Notes: generated from the sequence alone by a model not told the origin. A stretch of DNA of 64,000 nucleotides from Cladocopium goreaui (GCA_947184155.2 CAMXCT020002778.1:1-64000), one strand, 5' to 3'. Numbered from the stretch's first letter, positions 8,649-19,443 are shown. Translations and numbers: made by a program.

Positions 8649-11600
8649 CTAGTAATCGCGCACGGGAAGACTCTGTTCGTACAAGTCAGTTGCCAAAACA
8701 GGATGCTCTGAAGCCGCTATATCGGCAAGCTGATTTTGCACACCTCGCAATTCTTCGAGATTCAAGTCTTCTAGCAGTTCAACTGCAAGCGACAGCTGTG
8801 ATGAATGGAGAGCCCGTGGATTTCCAAGTGGAAGGATGCATCGGATCAAGGTGCTACAAAAACGATATGGATAAACCTGTGCCAACTTGGTTCTAGATCC
8901 ATAACCTGGAGCACTACCTTCCAATGGTTGATGATAATGAGTTGGATCTTTCTTGAATTTGTTACTACATCTCTTGAAAATTGGATTCAAGGTTCCATCT
9001 GGAAAATTGTGAAGCAAAGATGTTGGCTTGTAGTAGTAGTAGTATCCATTTGGGTCTCTCATTCCAAAGGCGCACATATCTAATGTTCCATAGGTTACGG
9101 CATGCTTCATTAGAAGACGTTGAAAACATTTTGTAAACCAAATCTTGGAAGTCGATGGATTTTCAATGATGAAAAATCTACCATGTTCAATCTGGTATAG
9201 AGCAACTCTGGCACAAAATTCTACCATGGGAAGATACCTTTTCCTTTTCTGATAAGTGTCGGATGGATCGTTGATGTTTTGCATCTGACTCCATGGTCCA
9301 CAAACAGGTGCCATGTGGATGATCTTTGGCTGTTGTTGCTCAATGACTTCCATTGCTTTTCGCCGTCCTTCGGCAGTAAGCAAATCGTAACCTGTTCTCA
9401 AATCTATGGGTGAACCAACACGAAGTCCTTGCATGGCTGCCGATTGGCTGAGCTTGGCGGAACCACTAAACATTTCTAAGAAATCAATCTTACCTCTAGT
9501 TATGGGTTCCCAAACATATTGACCATACTGAATACCTTCAGGACCTATCTGAGAGGCATCATGTTGCATGATCTTATTGGCAAAGTCATCGGTGCGGCAT
9601 GTGGACTTCAATGTTGCTGTACAGGCATTCGTGGCCGCAGTGGCGGCGCTGGCAAGTGCGGCAGGATCAAGAGGTACGTCTACATCTTCAATTGGATTAT
9701 GGTCTTTTCGGATCTTACTGATGTTGACCTTCACAATGCTGGTTCCTAAGTCAACTCCTACCATGCTGCCATCAACTGAGACCAACTTTCCTTTAATCCA
9801 TTTTCCTCCATGTGAACCGTCTGATTTTATTTTTGATTTGTCTTCGGTCCAATAGTATACTTTGTCACCTGGAAAGAATGGTCCATCACTTAATTGGAGT
9901 TTACTTGCGATGTCTCTTCGAAGGTCATCAGATTGTTTTGCCTCAAGAAACTTTCGCATCGCCAGTGACCTTAGTGCTTCAATCTGTCTCTCAGGAGCAG
10001 GTGCCTCAGAAGTGAGCTGTGCAGGATTCATGAGTTCAGTTGCCGTTAGATCGGCAGGCCTTCTTCCGAATGCTAATTCAATTGGAGTTACACCACCTTG
10101 GGTAACCATGGTATTCCTTGAAATGCAGGCTTGTCTCAACAACTGTTTGTAAGTAATGTTGGCAAGCAATGGATCATCCTTCAAGGAAACTAGCATCAAG
10201 GAAACCTGCTTCTTAAACATGCGAATGGCTGCTTCAGCTCGATTTGGCCAATCAGTACCTGGTCCTAAAGAGATTGGCCTTATGTTGTGCCTGCTGTAGT
10301 AGTTCTCCATCTCAGTGCCCATAAATGCTTGATCGGCAACAATGTATTTTGGATTCAGCTGATATGTTTCGAAGTACTCTTGAAGATGGGAAATCGTCAC
10401 TGGATCAGACCTGTTCTGCACTACATAGGCAGTAGTGAGTGATGTGGCACCATCATACAAAAGTAGGAATTGAAGTTTGGAATGAGGATTAATAGAAACT
10501 TCTCCATGATCAATGAAAGTAAGTTCACCAAAAACTTCACTTCGAATTCCTGAAACCTTAGCCCTTGATGGTGCAATCTTGGCCTTGGAACAAGTGTCAC
10601 ATGATTTTGTGATCTGGTCAAACTTGTCATATATATCCTTCGGCAACTTCAGAGCTGATGTTCTTCTCTCAAACTGTTCAGTTGACATGTGATAATGCTT
10701 CAAATGCAATTTCAAAAGTTCAGTTGGTGATTGAAGCTTATCATGAATTCTCTGAAGTGCAAGTGACAGTGTTCCTTTGGGTGACGGTTCCTTTTTCTCT
10801 TCAAGTTTTACTTCTGCCTTTGGTTCCAACTTGACCTCTGCTTCTTCTTCGATCTGAGGTTCCCGACGTCTCGGAACTCCGTCCTTGGAACCGGAACTAG
10901 GTCCAGAGGCTACCATCGGCTCATTGTCAGGATCAAAAGGCGGATCTGGTACTTCTAATTTGTGATCAGGCTGAATTATTGTTTTGACATTGGATTTTGG
11001 AACAGACTTGGCCGTCTTCGGCGCAGGTACTGATTTCGGTGTTGATTTCGGTTTTGATTTCTGTGCTGATTCTTTAAACCTCTTGCAACCTTGTTTATTG
11101 GTATGAGGTCGATGTTTACCAGTACATGCTGGGCAAGTGATGTCTTCGGACTGAAAGCTGTACATCGGTTTCCAACTGGATGTTGCAAGAGCCATAATGT
11201 CAAGAACTGGATGGTTGGATGTACTGACCGCAAGGGCGGTGCGTTGCATTCCAAAGAGTGCACAAGTCAAAAACTCACCTACAGGAGTATGCTCAATATT
11301 CATGCGAAGATTCCTCATCTGCTCAACTGAAAATAGAATTGGAACCTTACCTTTGTCCAGAATGTCAACGCATGTTGTGATCCAACCTGTATGTGCTTGA
11401 TCATTACGAAAATGAATCACAAGTCGTTCCCTTACTGTTGATTGTTCTCCATTGGCAAATGAAAACTTGCTAGAGCATGGCTGCTTCGAAAACCAAATGT
11501 GATCACGCTTCGGATGCTGTTGGCAGGCCTGTACAAGGCGATCAATGGCAAAACGAGATCCCATTGCTCTGGTGCAACCTGAATCAAGTATGACATAAGT

Positions 11601-13499
11601 CGGATGAGAACAGAAATCTACATATTCACAAAGTAATGCTTGTTGGGCACCATGATCATAATTGAGAAAGGCAAAATCTTCCGTGATGACGGAATCGGAT
11701 GCGCTCGGATGCTGTCTGTACAAGTGCACGTTACCGGATGCGGTGGAAACACTGTTCTCAGTTGGGCGAATGCTCAAAAACAAAAACCTGCTCAAATCGG
11801 CAAAGCACTGGTACATCAAGGACAAGAACAGAAGCACGAATGCGAGTGCCTCTACAAGTTCATGTCCGTGTTTTCGGAACAAGCAAATGGCCGAAAAACA
11901 GAACCGGTTGATCTGGTCCGTCTGTCCGTCCTCAGAAATGACGTCTGAATGCTTGCTCTCGGATTTGGTCAGTTCCTCAAAGGAAGCAAAATAAGACCAA
12001 TTGTACCAATCACCTTGGGAGTAATCTCCATCATATCCATAGTAGGATTCATAACCATAACCTGACCAGTCATCTGTCCAATATGTGTCATAGTCATAAC
12101 TCCAGCTTTCTTCGGCATGGGCTGTTTCTTGTTTTTCTTGCACTTGTGGTTGAGATGCACTTGATGCTGATGATTGGGCTACATTTGCTTGTGGAGGTTG
12201 TGACATGAATGGATTTCCTCCTTTTCCTTTTGCATCTCCTTTTCCTTTGAATTTTCCTTTCCATGAAGGCATTCCTTTGAAAGAATCCTTACCTTTCATT
12301 CCTTTCTTGCCCTTTTTGCCTTTTCCTTTACCTTTTCCCCAGAAAGCCGTGTCTTGCTGGTCATCTTCATATGCTGCAAAACCTTTTCCTTTTGACCTCG
12401 GGCGGAAGCCGGGTCTTGATCTTTTTCCTTTAGATTTTCCATAACCTTTTGGTCTACCTTTTCTGAAGGAACGGCCGTGAATTCGGCGCTTAGGGTATGA
12501 TCCCTTAGCGCCAAGAACCCAAAATTCGTTCTCTGTGTAGAGTCCCGTGAAACCTTGTTCACCTGTTTCGTCATCAATGACCCAAAAACCGTGTTCACCT
12601 TCTTCGGTCTCGCCCTCGTCGACGATGTAGAACGTAGACCTCTTCCTGTGAGCGATGTTTGGATCGGCAACGCCGGTGCGTGAAACAGCGAACAGTTCTA
12701 AGAACAGTTGCTTGACACCAAGATAGGTGTATTGGGGCATTGCAATCTGACGAATGTTCATGGAGGAAACAAATCTTTCTCGCTGTTGTTCATTGAGATC
12801 TGCTTGAACGAGAAAAATAAGGGACATCAAATTGTCTGACAATGGAAATGCTCTTTGATGTTTGTTCCTTCTGTTTGTAGTGGTGGTTTCTCGAAGGGTT
12901 TGTTGATATGTCAATCTATCTTCTTCGTCGGCTATGTTGTTATATTCAGCTCTTTGTTCATTGGTGAGTGCTGCAAGAAATGCCTGAGTGCCTGCTTCCG
13001 GGAGATCGGATAAATCTAGCAGATCGGACCAAGAAGCCATCAACCGCTTCTGAGCAATCTCAAAACGCCCAATCCAGTGCACGAATTCACTCTGGCCTCG
13101 GTAAGTGCGAAACATCTGCAAGAATCGCCAAAGAAACACATGATTTACCCCCTTCACGAAGTAGGGTCTCAAAGTGTCCTTAAAATGGGCGAGGCCACGA
13201 TCCGGATCTCGGAGTAGGGCATTATCGAGCATTGACTTATAAAAAGAGGCGGAACCAATGAGGGCATTCTTTAATGATGGTCCATGTTTATCTGCATCCA
13301 ATGTTGTTATCCCGAGCCAATCATCTATTAAGTCTTCATATTCAAACCAACTAGACTGACCGTCAAATTGTGGTGGAACTTTTGGGGTCATTTTGATACC
13401 TAGCCGGTTTTCGGCGTGACTGGCAGCAAAGGCGTCAGGCTCTTCATAGGAAACGATTTGGAGTTCCTCGTCCGAATCCATGTTATGGATTTGGACCAT
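8649..13499 (-). CDS. gag-pol: Gag - protease - integrase - C5-methyltransferase-like polyprotein of a copia-like element
   Basis: A 1616-residue ORF ending in a lone TAG, after which the same frame carries RT. Residues ~1-330 look like a copia Gag (PPQFDGQSSWFEYEDLIDDW). Residues ~340-430 are a Gly/Lys-rich basic stretch (KGKGKGKKGKKGMKGK) that probably binds RNA in place of a zinc knuckle. A hydrophobic segment lies near 545-570. The aspartic protease site is VILDSGCTRAMG (~633). The pre-integrase zinc motif is HLKHYH...CDTCSKAK (~940-990). Integrase follows with Asp in FIDHGE (~995), Asp in VADQAF (~1055) and Glu in NRAEAAIRM (~1087). Residues ~1336-1500 resemble a C5 cytosine methyltransferase: DFLEMFSGSAKL, MAPVCGPWSQMQ and FIIENPS. 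Methyltransferases carried by dinoflagellate retrotransposons have been reported before. The start ATG is the first in frame; a PBS and LTR lie just upstream. Confidence 0.88.
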   Translation of the reverse strand: MVQIHNMDSDEELQIVSYEEPDAFAASHAENRLGIKMTPKVPPQFDGQSSWFEYEDLIDDWLGITTLDADKHGPSLKNALIGSASFYKSMLDNALLRDPDRGLAHFKDTLRPYFVKGVNHVFLWRFLQMFRTYRGQSEFVHWIGRFEIAQKRLMASWSDLLDLSDLPEAGTQAFLAALTNEQRAEYNNIADEEDRLTYQQTLRETTTTNRRNKHQRAFPLSDNLMSLIFLVQADLNEQQRERFVSSMNIRQIAMPQYTYLGVKQLFLELFAVSRTGVADPNIAHRKRSTFYIVDEGETEEGEHGFWVIDDETGEQGFTGLYTENEFWVLGAKGSYPKRRIHGRSFRKGRPKGYGKSKGKRSRPGFRPRSKGKGFAAYEDDQQDTAFWGKGKGKGKKGKKGMKGKDSFKGMPSWKGKFKGKGDAKGKGGNPFMSQPPQANVAQSSASSASQPQVQEKQETAHAEESWSYDYDTYWTDDWSGYGYESYYGYDGDYSQGDWYNWSYFASFEELTKSESKHSDVISEDGQTDQINRFCFSAICLFRKHGHELVEALAFVLLFLSLMYQCFADLSRFLFLSIRPTENSVSTASGNVHLYRQHPSASDSVITEDFAFLNYDHGAQQALLCEYVDFCSHPTYVILDSGCTRAMGSRFAIDRLVQACQQHPKRDHIWFSKQPCSSKFSFANGEQSTVRERLVIHFRNDQAHTGWITTCVDILDKGKVPILFSVEQMRNLRMNIEHTPVGEFLTCALFGMQRTALAVSTSNHPVLDIMALATSSWKPMYSFQSEDITCPACTGKHRPHTNKQGCKRFKESAQKSKPKSTPKSVPAPKTAKSVPKSNVKTIIQPDHKLEVPDPPFDPDNEPMVASGPSSGSKDGVPRRREPQIEEEAEVKLEPKAEVKLEEKKEPSPKGTLSLALQRIHDKLQSPTELLKLHLKHYHMSTEQFERRTSALKLPKDIYDKFDQITKSCDTCSKAKIAPSRAKVSGIRSEVFGELTFIDHGEVSINPHSKLQFLLLYDGATSLTTAYVVQNRSDPVTISHLQEYFETYQLNPKYIVADQAFMGTEMENYYSRHNIRPISLGPGTDWPNRAEAAIRMFKKQVSLMLVSLKDDPLLANITYKQLLRQACISRNTMVTQGGVTPIELAFGRRPADLTATELMNPAQLTSEAPAPERQIEALRSLAMRKFLEAKQSDDLRRDIASKLQLSDGPFFPGDKVYYWTEDKSKIKSDGSHGGKWIKGKLVSVDGSMVGVDLGTSIVKVNISKIRKDHNPIEDVDVPLDPAALASAATAATNACTATLKSTCRTDDFANKIMQHDASQIGPEGIQYGQYVWEPITRGKIDFLEMFSGSAKLSQSAAMQGLRVGSPIDLRTGYDLLTAEGRRKAMEVIEQQQPKIIHMAPVCGPWSQMQNINDPSDTYQKRKRYLPMVEFCARVALYQIEHGRFFIIENPSTSKIWFTKCFQRLLMKHAVTYGTLDMCAFGMRDPNGYYYYYKPTSLLHNFPDGTLNPIFKRCSNKFKKDPTHYHQPLEGSAPGYGSRTKLAQVYPYRFCSTLIRCILPLGNPRALHSSQLSLAVELLEDLNLEELRGVQNQLADIAASEHPVLATDLYEQSLPVRDY
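8700..9492 (-). other. C5 DNA-methyltransferase-like domain between integrase and RT
   Basis: Domain inside the polyprotein. Motif I-like FLEMFSGSA, motif IV-like PVCGPWSQ and motif VI-like IIENP occur in the right order and spacing. The catalytic Cys is preceded by Val instead of the usual Pro (PPC or GPC), so activity is doubtful. No target-recognition region is obvious. Confidence 0.55.
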
Positions 13500-13614
13500 T
13501 GCAGCTACTTCGGATTGCGACGGATTTGCGACCTACAAGTTGCCTCTGCAAGTCCGGATTCGGAGCGTATGCAGAAGTCAACGACTGCACACACTACGGG
13601 CTAGCAGAGACACA

Positions 13615-13627
13615 GGCTCCGCTACCA
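13615..13627 (-). promoter_or_regulatory. Primer binding site for initiator tRNA-Met
   Basis: On the element strand, TGGTAGCGGAGCC starts 3 bases after the predicted end of the 5' LTR. TGGTAGCG equals the start of the yeast Ty1 PBS, which pairs with initiator tRNA-Met. It predicts a tRNA acceptor 5' strand of AGCGGAG, which agrees with the CGGAG directly before the initiator-like 5' sequence in the LTR. Confidence 0.7.
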
Positions 13628-13630
13628 CTT

Positions 13631-13849
13631 TGAGGTAGCTTTCCCCGTATTAGGGGGCCCTGGAACCTATCCCAACACTTGTGGTCAGCAGCGCCAACTC
13701 TTTCCTTTTTACTGCAGGTTGCAGCAAGTCTTGAGCCACGGAGTGGCGCAGCGGTTTATGAGTGAATTACGGTAAACATGCTACATGTCCTAATGCAGAC
13801 TGTAAAGCATTGTGTAGACACGTAAACATGAATACAAAAAGAAATCACA
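13631..13849 (-). repeat. 5' LTR of copia-like retrotransposon (right copy)
   Basis: It begins TGAGG and ends ATCACA on the + strand, giving the usual TG...CA ends. It matches the left copy from 13640 on. The PBS and Gag ORF lie immediately to the left, so transcription of the element would start here and run leftwards. No clear TATA box is seen. Small differences between the LTRs show that the insertion is not brand new. Confidence 0.85.
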
Positions 13850-13880
13850 GGGGGAGGGGGGGGGGGGGGGGGGGGGGGGG
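13849..13880. repeat. Poly-G tract beside the LTR
   Basis: About 30 nearly uninterrupted G residues begin right at the outer edge of the 5' LTR. It may be the insertion site or an expanded slippage tract; its true length is uncertain in an assembly. Confidence 0.9.
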
Positions 13881-16090
13881 TGACTTGCATTCAGACGAAG
13901 CAAAAACGCGCGGGAAGAGAACAAAGGAACAAGTACAAGCCAAGAATAGAAACAAGTACAAAACAAGAACAGACACAAGCACAACACCTCACAATCAGAC
14001 ACGCCGGCAGGCCGGCGGATTAGATCGTGAGTAGTTCGAATCAGTTCGAACAAGTCGAACTACAAACTTGAAAATTTGTCAATTTCTTTAGGTCGCGCAC
14101 CGACCCAGCTCTTGGACTTGCATGGCAATGCACGGCATGGGATTGTGTAAAGTAATGGTTCAGCTACATTTTGTTGGCGCCCAGAGTGCCACAATGATTT
14201 GCTAAGATCCACAAAGGAGGAACCTGTTGCAGATCAGTTGAGCAGGAATCAAAACCTTGACATGTGCTAAGAACTCTCAACTTGAGGGTTCTCAATTGTG
14301 CGTGGTTTCAGACACTCATCGAAATCTGTGGGCAAGTTCCTGGAGTAAATCCGGAGGGAGGTTCTTTGGCGGGCTGGGATGGAGTAAGGCCGGCTGGGGC
14401 CGCCTGGCGGGCTGGGACGGCTGGGTTGCGGTCCGGTGGGAGGGTAGGGAGTGGGTATGGGGCTGACTGGGTCTCGGCTGGTGGACTGTGGGCTGGATTG
14501 GGATTGGGCTGGATTGGAATTTACCAGATTTATATAGATTTTGAAAACATATGAAGGTTTGAGTTTTCCTTTGCTTTTTTTCATGTTTTTGCTTTTTTCA
14601 TGTTTTTCATTTTTTCCTTTGCCTCTGCATTATGTTCATTTTATGTTCAGTTTATTTTCATTTTTTCGTTTTTTCATTGTTTTTATCATTCCCTTTTTTG
14701 TTTTCGTTTTTTCACAGTTTTTATCCTTCCCTGTTTCGTTTTCCTGTTTTTTTTTGTTGTTTTACATTTTTCATGTCTTTTACAATGTTTTTGAGTTTTT
14801 TTTCATTTTTCCCCTGGCTCCCGTACTATGAGCATTTCATGCTTACGAATCGGCATGCTGATTGGGAAGATGGTGTGACCCGTCATGAATACTGAGAATG
14901 AACCCACACTGCAGGGATGGTCTTCCAGTCGCTGATATTTGGCATATGAAACATTTTGTTCAACCTATGCATGAGCACGTATGACATTAGAATGTGCTTT
15001 ATTATCTTTGCTTTGAGTATGTGAGATACATTAGCATCAATGATTTTTTCGTTTTTAAACTATATTGATTCAGGATTGTTATTGGTCGAAAACACCAAAA
15101 CAAAAATCAAAGCACAGCAACACACCTTTACATGTATGGTGTACTTCTAGTTTCAGAGCATTTTTTCAAAATATGATTCATTCAGGCGAAACACAGAGCT
15201 GAATTTGGTCCTGACCTCAAAGTAGAGAAGCTTTGGCCCACAAAAGACGGGCGACCTTCAATCCGTGTCATAGCAGGTTTGCTGCTTCTGAAGGGCGGGT
15301 TTTGCATGACGCAGGCAGGGACATGGACTTGGGTTTTTGCCCCTCCACTGCCTGCGGTGCTTGAGAGAGATCGGGCGTCGACAAGTGGTGGCCTGCAGGA
15401 ACCAATTTGTTGGAGCACGCTGTTTCCTGAGTGCCCTGGGCAGAAAGTCAACTAGTTTGTTGGAAGCAGTTCCAAATGTGAGTTGGTGTTTTTTACAGCG
15501 AAAGAATCCTCCACAAACACTAATCTCTACTGAGGTTGAAGATCCACATTTCATCCTATTTGGATGTTCCAGGGCTACTCGCAGAGCGGGCAACGTCACG
15601 TGAGAGGTCCTCAACCGAGGCTCATCGAAGTTTGCAGACTGTAAAACCTTGACGGGCTTCACGGAAATCAAGTGTTTGGTTCCAGGCCTTCATCGATCAG
15701 CTTGTGCAGCTTGTCCAACATGATGAGCAGCTAGCTCAGTTCATTTTCGGTGCTGAGTGCTGAGAGCGCGGGAGAATGTGTGATACCTGATTTGCAGGCC
15801 TGCCGTGCTCGTGGCTTTTGCAGAGCTTGACGCGGGATTCTACGAAGATCGGAAAAAGATAAAGGAGGGTGAACAAGCCCTTGCAGAAAAAAACATCACC
15901 CTGTATGCGAGAGTTCAAGGACCGGGTCAGAAAAGATTACTTTCACAGAAACCGACAGAAACAACCCATGCTTAGGACTGTTTGGATATTCGACAACAAT
16001 AAAAACAGATGCTGTCACAGCTGTCCTTGAAACGACACATGCTTGTGCAGAAATTTTAGCTGCTTTGAAACTTGCACTATTACGAAACCC
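13881..16090. other. Non-coding stretch with G-rich and T-rich parts
   Basis: No convincing gene. 14340-14530 is rich in GGCTGGG-like repeats; 14540-14815 is a strongly T-rich low-complexity tract (TTTTC and TTTTTCA runs). Small ORFs here reflect skewed composition. The rest shows nothing recognisable. Confidence 0.6.
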
Positions 16091-16426
16091 TGAGGTCTCA
16101 AGAGCTTGTTCAACTCAAATCCAGATGCCATCCGCCGATGGCTGGATTGCAACAACAAAGCTTTCAACCCAGTGCTCAACGGCTTGGTGCGACATACTGT
16201 GGGGAAGTCAATGAATCTTTTGCTACTCGCCGTTGCCCGATGCATCATTGAGTATTCCACTGATGAGGTTGCCAAAAGCAATCTTGGCATTGAAGTGGTA
16301 CGCTTGTCAGATAGTTCCATACAGAGCGCGCGCGAACTTGCCAATGAAATTTTGCAGGAGCACCCCGACTGCAATTGGGAAGCCCGGGCTCCATGTCCGG
16401 CCTTGAGGTGCCTGGAAGGACCGTGA
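16091..16426 (+). CDS. Possible exon of unknown protein
   Basis: About 110 codons stay open after a stop at ~16091 and read like real protein, for example NPDAIRRWLDCNNKAFNPVL, GKSMNLLLLAVARCIIEY and SARELANEILQEHPDC. There is no ATG at the start, so it would be an internal exon or a fragment. It has the orientation of all later genes. The family is not recognised. Confidence 0.3.
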
Positions 16427-16586
16427 GTTCACTCGACAGGATCACGTCACAAAGTGAGCAGATTTCACTGGGATGGCAGAGAAACCAAAGCTTTGGACGT
16501 CGCTCTGAACTAGTTCACCACCTTGTGAGGTTTTCATTCATTCATGGGGCCACCCCCAAGCCTGGAGCGTTCGCGGGAAAACCACA

Positions 16587-17049
16587 NNNNNNNNNNNNNN
16601 NNNNNNNNNNNNNNNNNNNNNNNNNNNNNNNNNNNNNNNNNNNNNNNNNNNNNNNNNNNNNNNNNNNNNNNNNNNNNNNNNNNNNNNNNNNNNNNNNNNN
16701 NNNNNNNNNNNNNNNNNNNNNNNNNNNNNNNNNNNNNNNNNNNNNNNNNNNNNNNNNNNNNNNNNNNNNNNNNNNNNNNNNNNNNNNNNNNNNNNNNNNN
16801 NNNNNNNNNNNNNNNNNNNNNNNNNNNNNNNNNNNNNNNNNNNNNNNNNNNNNNNNNNNNNNNNNNNNNNNNNNNNNNNNNNNNNNNNNNNNNNNNNNNN
16901 NNNNNNNNNNNNNNNNNNNNNNNNNNNNNNNNNNNNNNNNNNNNNNNNNNNNNNNNNNNNNNNNNNNNNNNNNNNNNNNNNNNNNNNNNNNNNNNNNNNN
17001 NNNNNNNNNNNNNNNNNNNNNNNNNNNNNNNNNNNNNNNNNNNNNNNNN
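16587..17049. other. Assembly gap (463 N)
   Basis: A run of 463 N bases directly before a satellite. Sequence on the two sides need not be contiguous. Confidence 1.
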
Positions 17050-17528
17050 AATGGACGTTGGACGTCAAAAACTGAGGAAAAATTGCAACTTTTATTGGTC
17101 GCGCGCAACCCTTTCGCACGAAATGGACGTTGGACGTTAAAAACTGAGGAAAAATTGCGACTTTGAAGTGTCCCGCGCAACCCTTTCGCACGAAATGGAC
17201 GTTGGACGTCAAAAACTGAGGAAAAATTGCGACTTTACTTTGTCAATCGCAACCCTTACGCACGAAATGGACGTTGGACGTCAAAAACTGAGGAAAAAAA
17301 ATTGCGACTTTTGAGAAGCGTCCCGCGCGCAACCCTTTCGCACGAAATGGACGTTGGACGTTAAAAACTGAGGAAAAATTGCGACTTTGAAGTGTCCCGC
17401 GCAACCCTTTCGCACGAAATGGACGTTGGACGTCAAAAACTGAGGAAAAATTGCGACTTTACTTTGTCAATCGCAACCCTTACGCACGAAATGGACGTTG
17501 GACGTCAAAAACTGAGGAAAAATTGCGA
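17050..17528. repeat. ~72-bp satellite, locus 1
   Basis: Tandem copies of a ~72-bp unit containing AAATGGACGTTGGACGTC, then a GAGGAAAAATTGCGACTTT segment and CGCAACCCTTTCGCACG. The length is a multiple of three, which makes long false ORFs. It recurs at 53143-53690. Confidence 0.95.
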
Positions 17529-17990
17529 TGGACGCTTTCGTTTCTGTACAAGTGTCTGTGTGTAAAAGCGTCTGTGTGTAAAAGCGTTTGTGTTTGAAAG
17601 CGTGTGTGCGTGTGTAAAAAGCATCTGCGTGTAAAAGCGTCTGTGTGTAAAAGCGTTTGTGTGTCAACGCGTCTGTGTGTAAAAGCGTTTGTGTGTGAAA
17701 GCGTGTGTGCGTGTGTAAAACGTATCTGCGTGTAGAAGCGTCTGTGTGTAAAGCCGTCTCTGTGTAAAAGTTTTTGTGTGTAAAAGCGTCTGTGTGTAAA
17801 AGCGTCTGTGTGTAAAAGCGTTGCGTCTGTGTGTATAAAAGCGTTGCGTCTGTGTGTAAAAGCGTCTGTGTGTAAAAGCGTTTGTGTGTAAAGGCTTTTG
17901 TGTGTCAAAGCGTCTGTGTGTCAAAGTGTGTTTGTGTGAAAGCACCATGTGTAAAAGCGTTTGTGTGTAAAAGATTTTGTGTGTACTTTG
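17529..17990. repeat. ~17-bp satellite, locus 1
   Basis: Tandem variants of AAAGCGTCTGTGTGTAA. It follows the 72-bp satellite directly, in the same order as at 53143-54455, so the two satellites travel together. Confidence 0.95.
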
Positions 17991-18442
17991 ACCGTTCATA
18001 GTGAGCTTCACTGTTCAGTTTGCATGTCTATGCGACAATGATTTTTGCTTGTCAAACGCAGGGGTCGTGGTCTCAGGCTTCGACCAACACATTTTTTGCA
18101 TTGAATTGTGCGAGTGTGTAGCAGGTTAGTGCATGAAGTTGTACAGATTACCAAGTACCTCTTTCCTGGGATCAGACGTGGACGTAGAGACAAGATGCAT
18201 TGTGCACAGAGTGAACATCCATATGCTTATATGTACGCTGAATGTTCGTGAAACAAGTGACGATTTCTGTAGGGTCTGTCCGTGAGATTTCGAGAATTGC
18301 AGTGTTTGTTGACGATGCAGTGGATCTATGTGATGTATAGCACGAAAAACATATATGTGTTGTTTTCATTGAAATGCATGAGCAGTGGCAAAAATAATAC
18401 GGGAATCACTGCACCGTTCAATTTTGTCTGGGCCGCTCGGCA
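17991..18442 (+). repeat. Degenerate upstream cassette (partial copy)
   Basis: Pieces of two dispersed repeats seen elsewhere: one around the GTGAGCTTCACTGTTCAG motif (also near 37195, 37992, 38928, 39205 and 54585) and the 5'-flanking cassette described at 39712-40211, here internally deleted. A degraded hairpin core lies at 18266-18281. Confidence 0.6.
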
Positions 18443-18551
18443 ATGGCCGCGTGGAGACCGCCGGAGGATGAGGAAGTGGCATGGATGTTCGAAGTTGTGG
18501 GGTGCAAGCGATCTCATCTTGGAGACATGTCGGAGGATGAGTTCCGATACA
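18443..18551 (+). pseudogene. 5' fragment of the J-domain gene
   Basis: The first ~36 codons match the J-domain gene at 40212 almost exactly (MAAWRPPEDEEVAW, then GCKRSHLGDMSEDEFRY), after which the sequence switches abruptly to a GGTACC-type repeat. It lacks the HPD motif and is a dead copy. Confidence 0.8.
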
Positions 18552-18784
18552 TCTATTCAAATGAATCTCATGTGGTTTTAGTCGGCGATTCACGGTACCC
18601 ATTTGTTTTTTTGAAGTGTGTTGATTTGATGGTGTTCATTGCAGCTTTTTGAAGTGTGTTGATTTGATTTCAATGCAATCGTTGCATTGAATTGTGCGAG
18701 TGTGTAGCAGGTTTGTGTTTGTCTTTCGAAGGACTTGTCATTCTGCGGAGTCTTCTATGCTGCTGAGGTGATGTGAATGTGTGT

Positions 18785-19290
18785 GATGCAACGTTGACGC
18801 GTTCAGCCTTCAGTTTGCAGGTCTCTGCGACAGTGGTTCTTTGCCATGTCAAACTCATGAGTGGTGTTCTCAGTTTGGAAGTCACCGAACAAATTCTTTG
18901 CAGTGGATTGTGCAACGTTGCAGCGACAAGCATAGTTTACCTCTTTATCTCTTTCCTGGGCTCAGACGTGAACGTAGAGACAAGATACATTGTGCACGGA
19001 ATGAACATCCATATTTAGTCATGTACGCTGAATGTTCGAGAAACAAGTGACGATTGGCCAACAGGTATCTTTAACATTTCTTGGACTTCTCGAGGTTTCT
19101 GTAGGGGCTGTCTGTGAGATCTCGAGAATTGCATTGTGACAATGTCAGTGTTTGTTTACGATGCAGTGGATCTATGTGATGTATCGCACGAAAAAAAAAA
19201 TATATGTGATGTTTGCATTGAAATGCATGAGCAGTGGACAAAAAAAACTACGGGAATCATTGTACCGTTCAATTTTGTACCGTTCAATGT
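18785..19290 (+). repeat. ~480-bp upstream cassette (copy)
   Basis: Copy of the cassette that also precedes genes at 40212 and 56391. It contains a 5'-type hairpin at 19087-19128 (TTCTCGAG and CTCGAGAA arms around a TGTAGGGGCTGTCTGT core). It lies ~150 bp before the module gene starting at 19444. Confidence 0.75.
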
Positions 19291-19443
19291 TGTTTTGAAA
19301 TCAAGCATGTCATGGCATTGTTTTGAAAGCAAGAGAACAAATATGCATGTCTCGGAATTTCTGAATGCAAACTGTTTGGTTAAAGTCACGCACCCGTGAC
19401 GTTTGTGGACGTTTTGCGGTCGCTGTTTCATTTGCTGAAGGGA

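Noticed and set aside
1360..13560. Recurring GGATTCGGAG motif in the retroelement
   Set aside because: Several copies lie in coding sequence where they encode similar residues (NPDSE-like); position and spacing are irregular.
14541..14895. Phe-rich ORFs in the T-rich tract
   Set aside because: Pure composition effect; no protein-like pattern.
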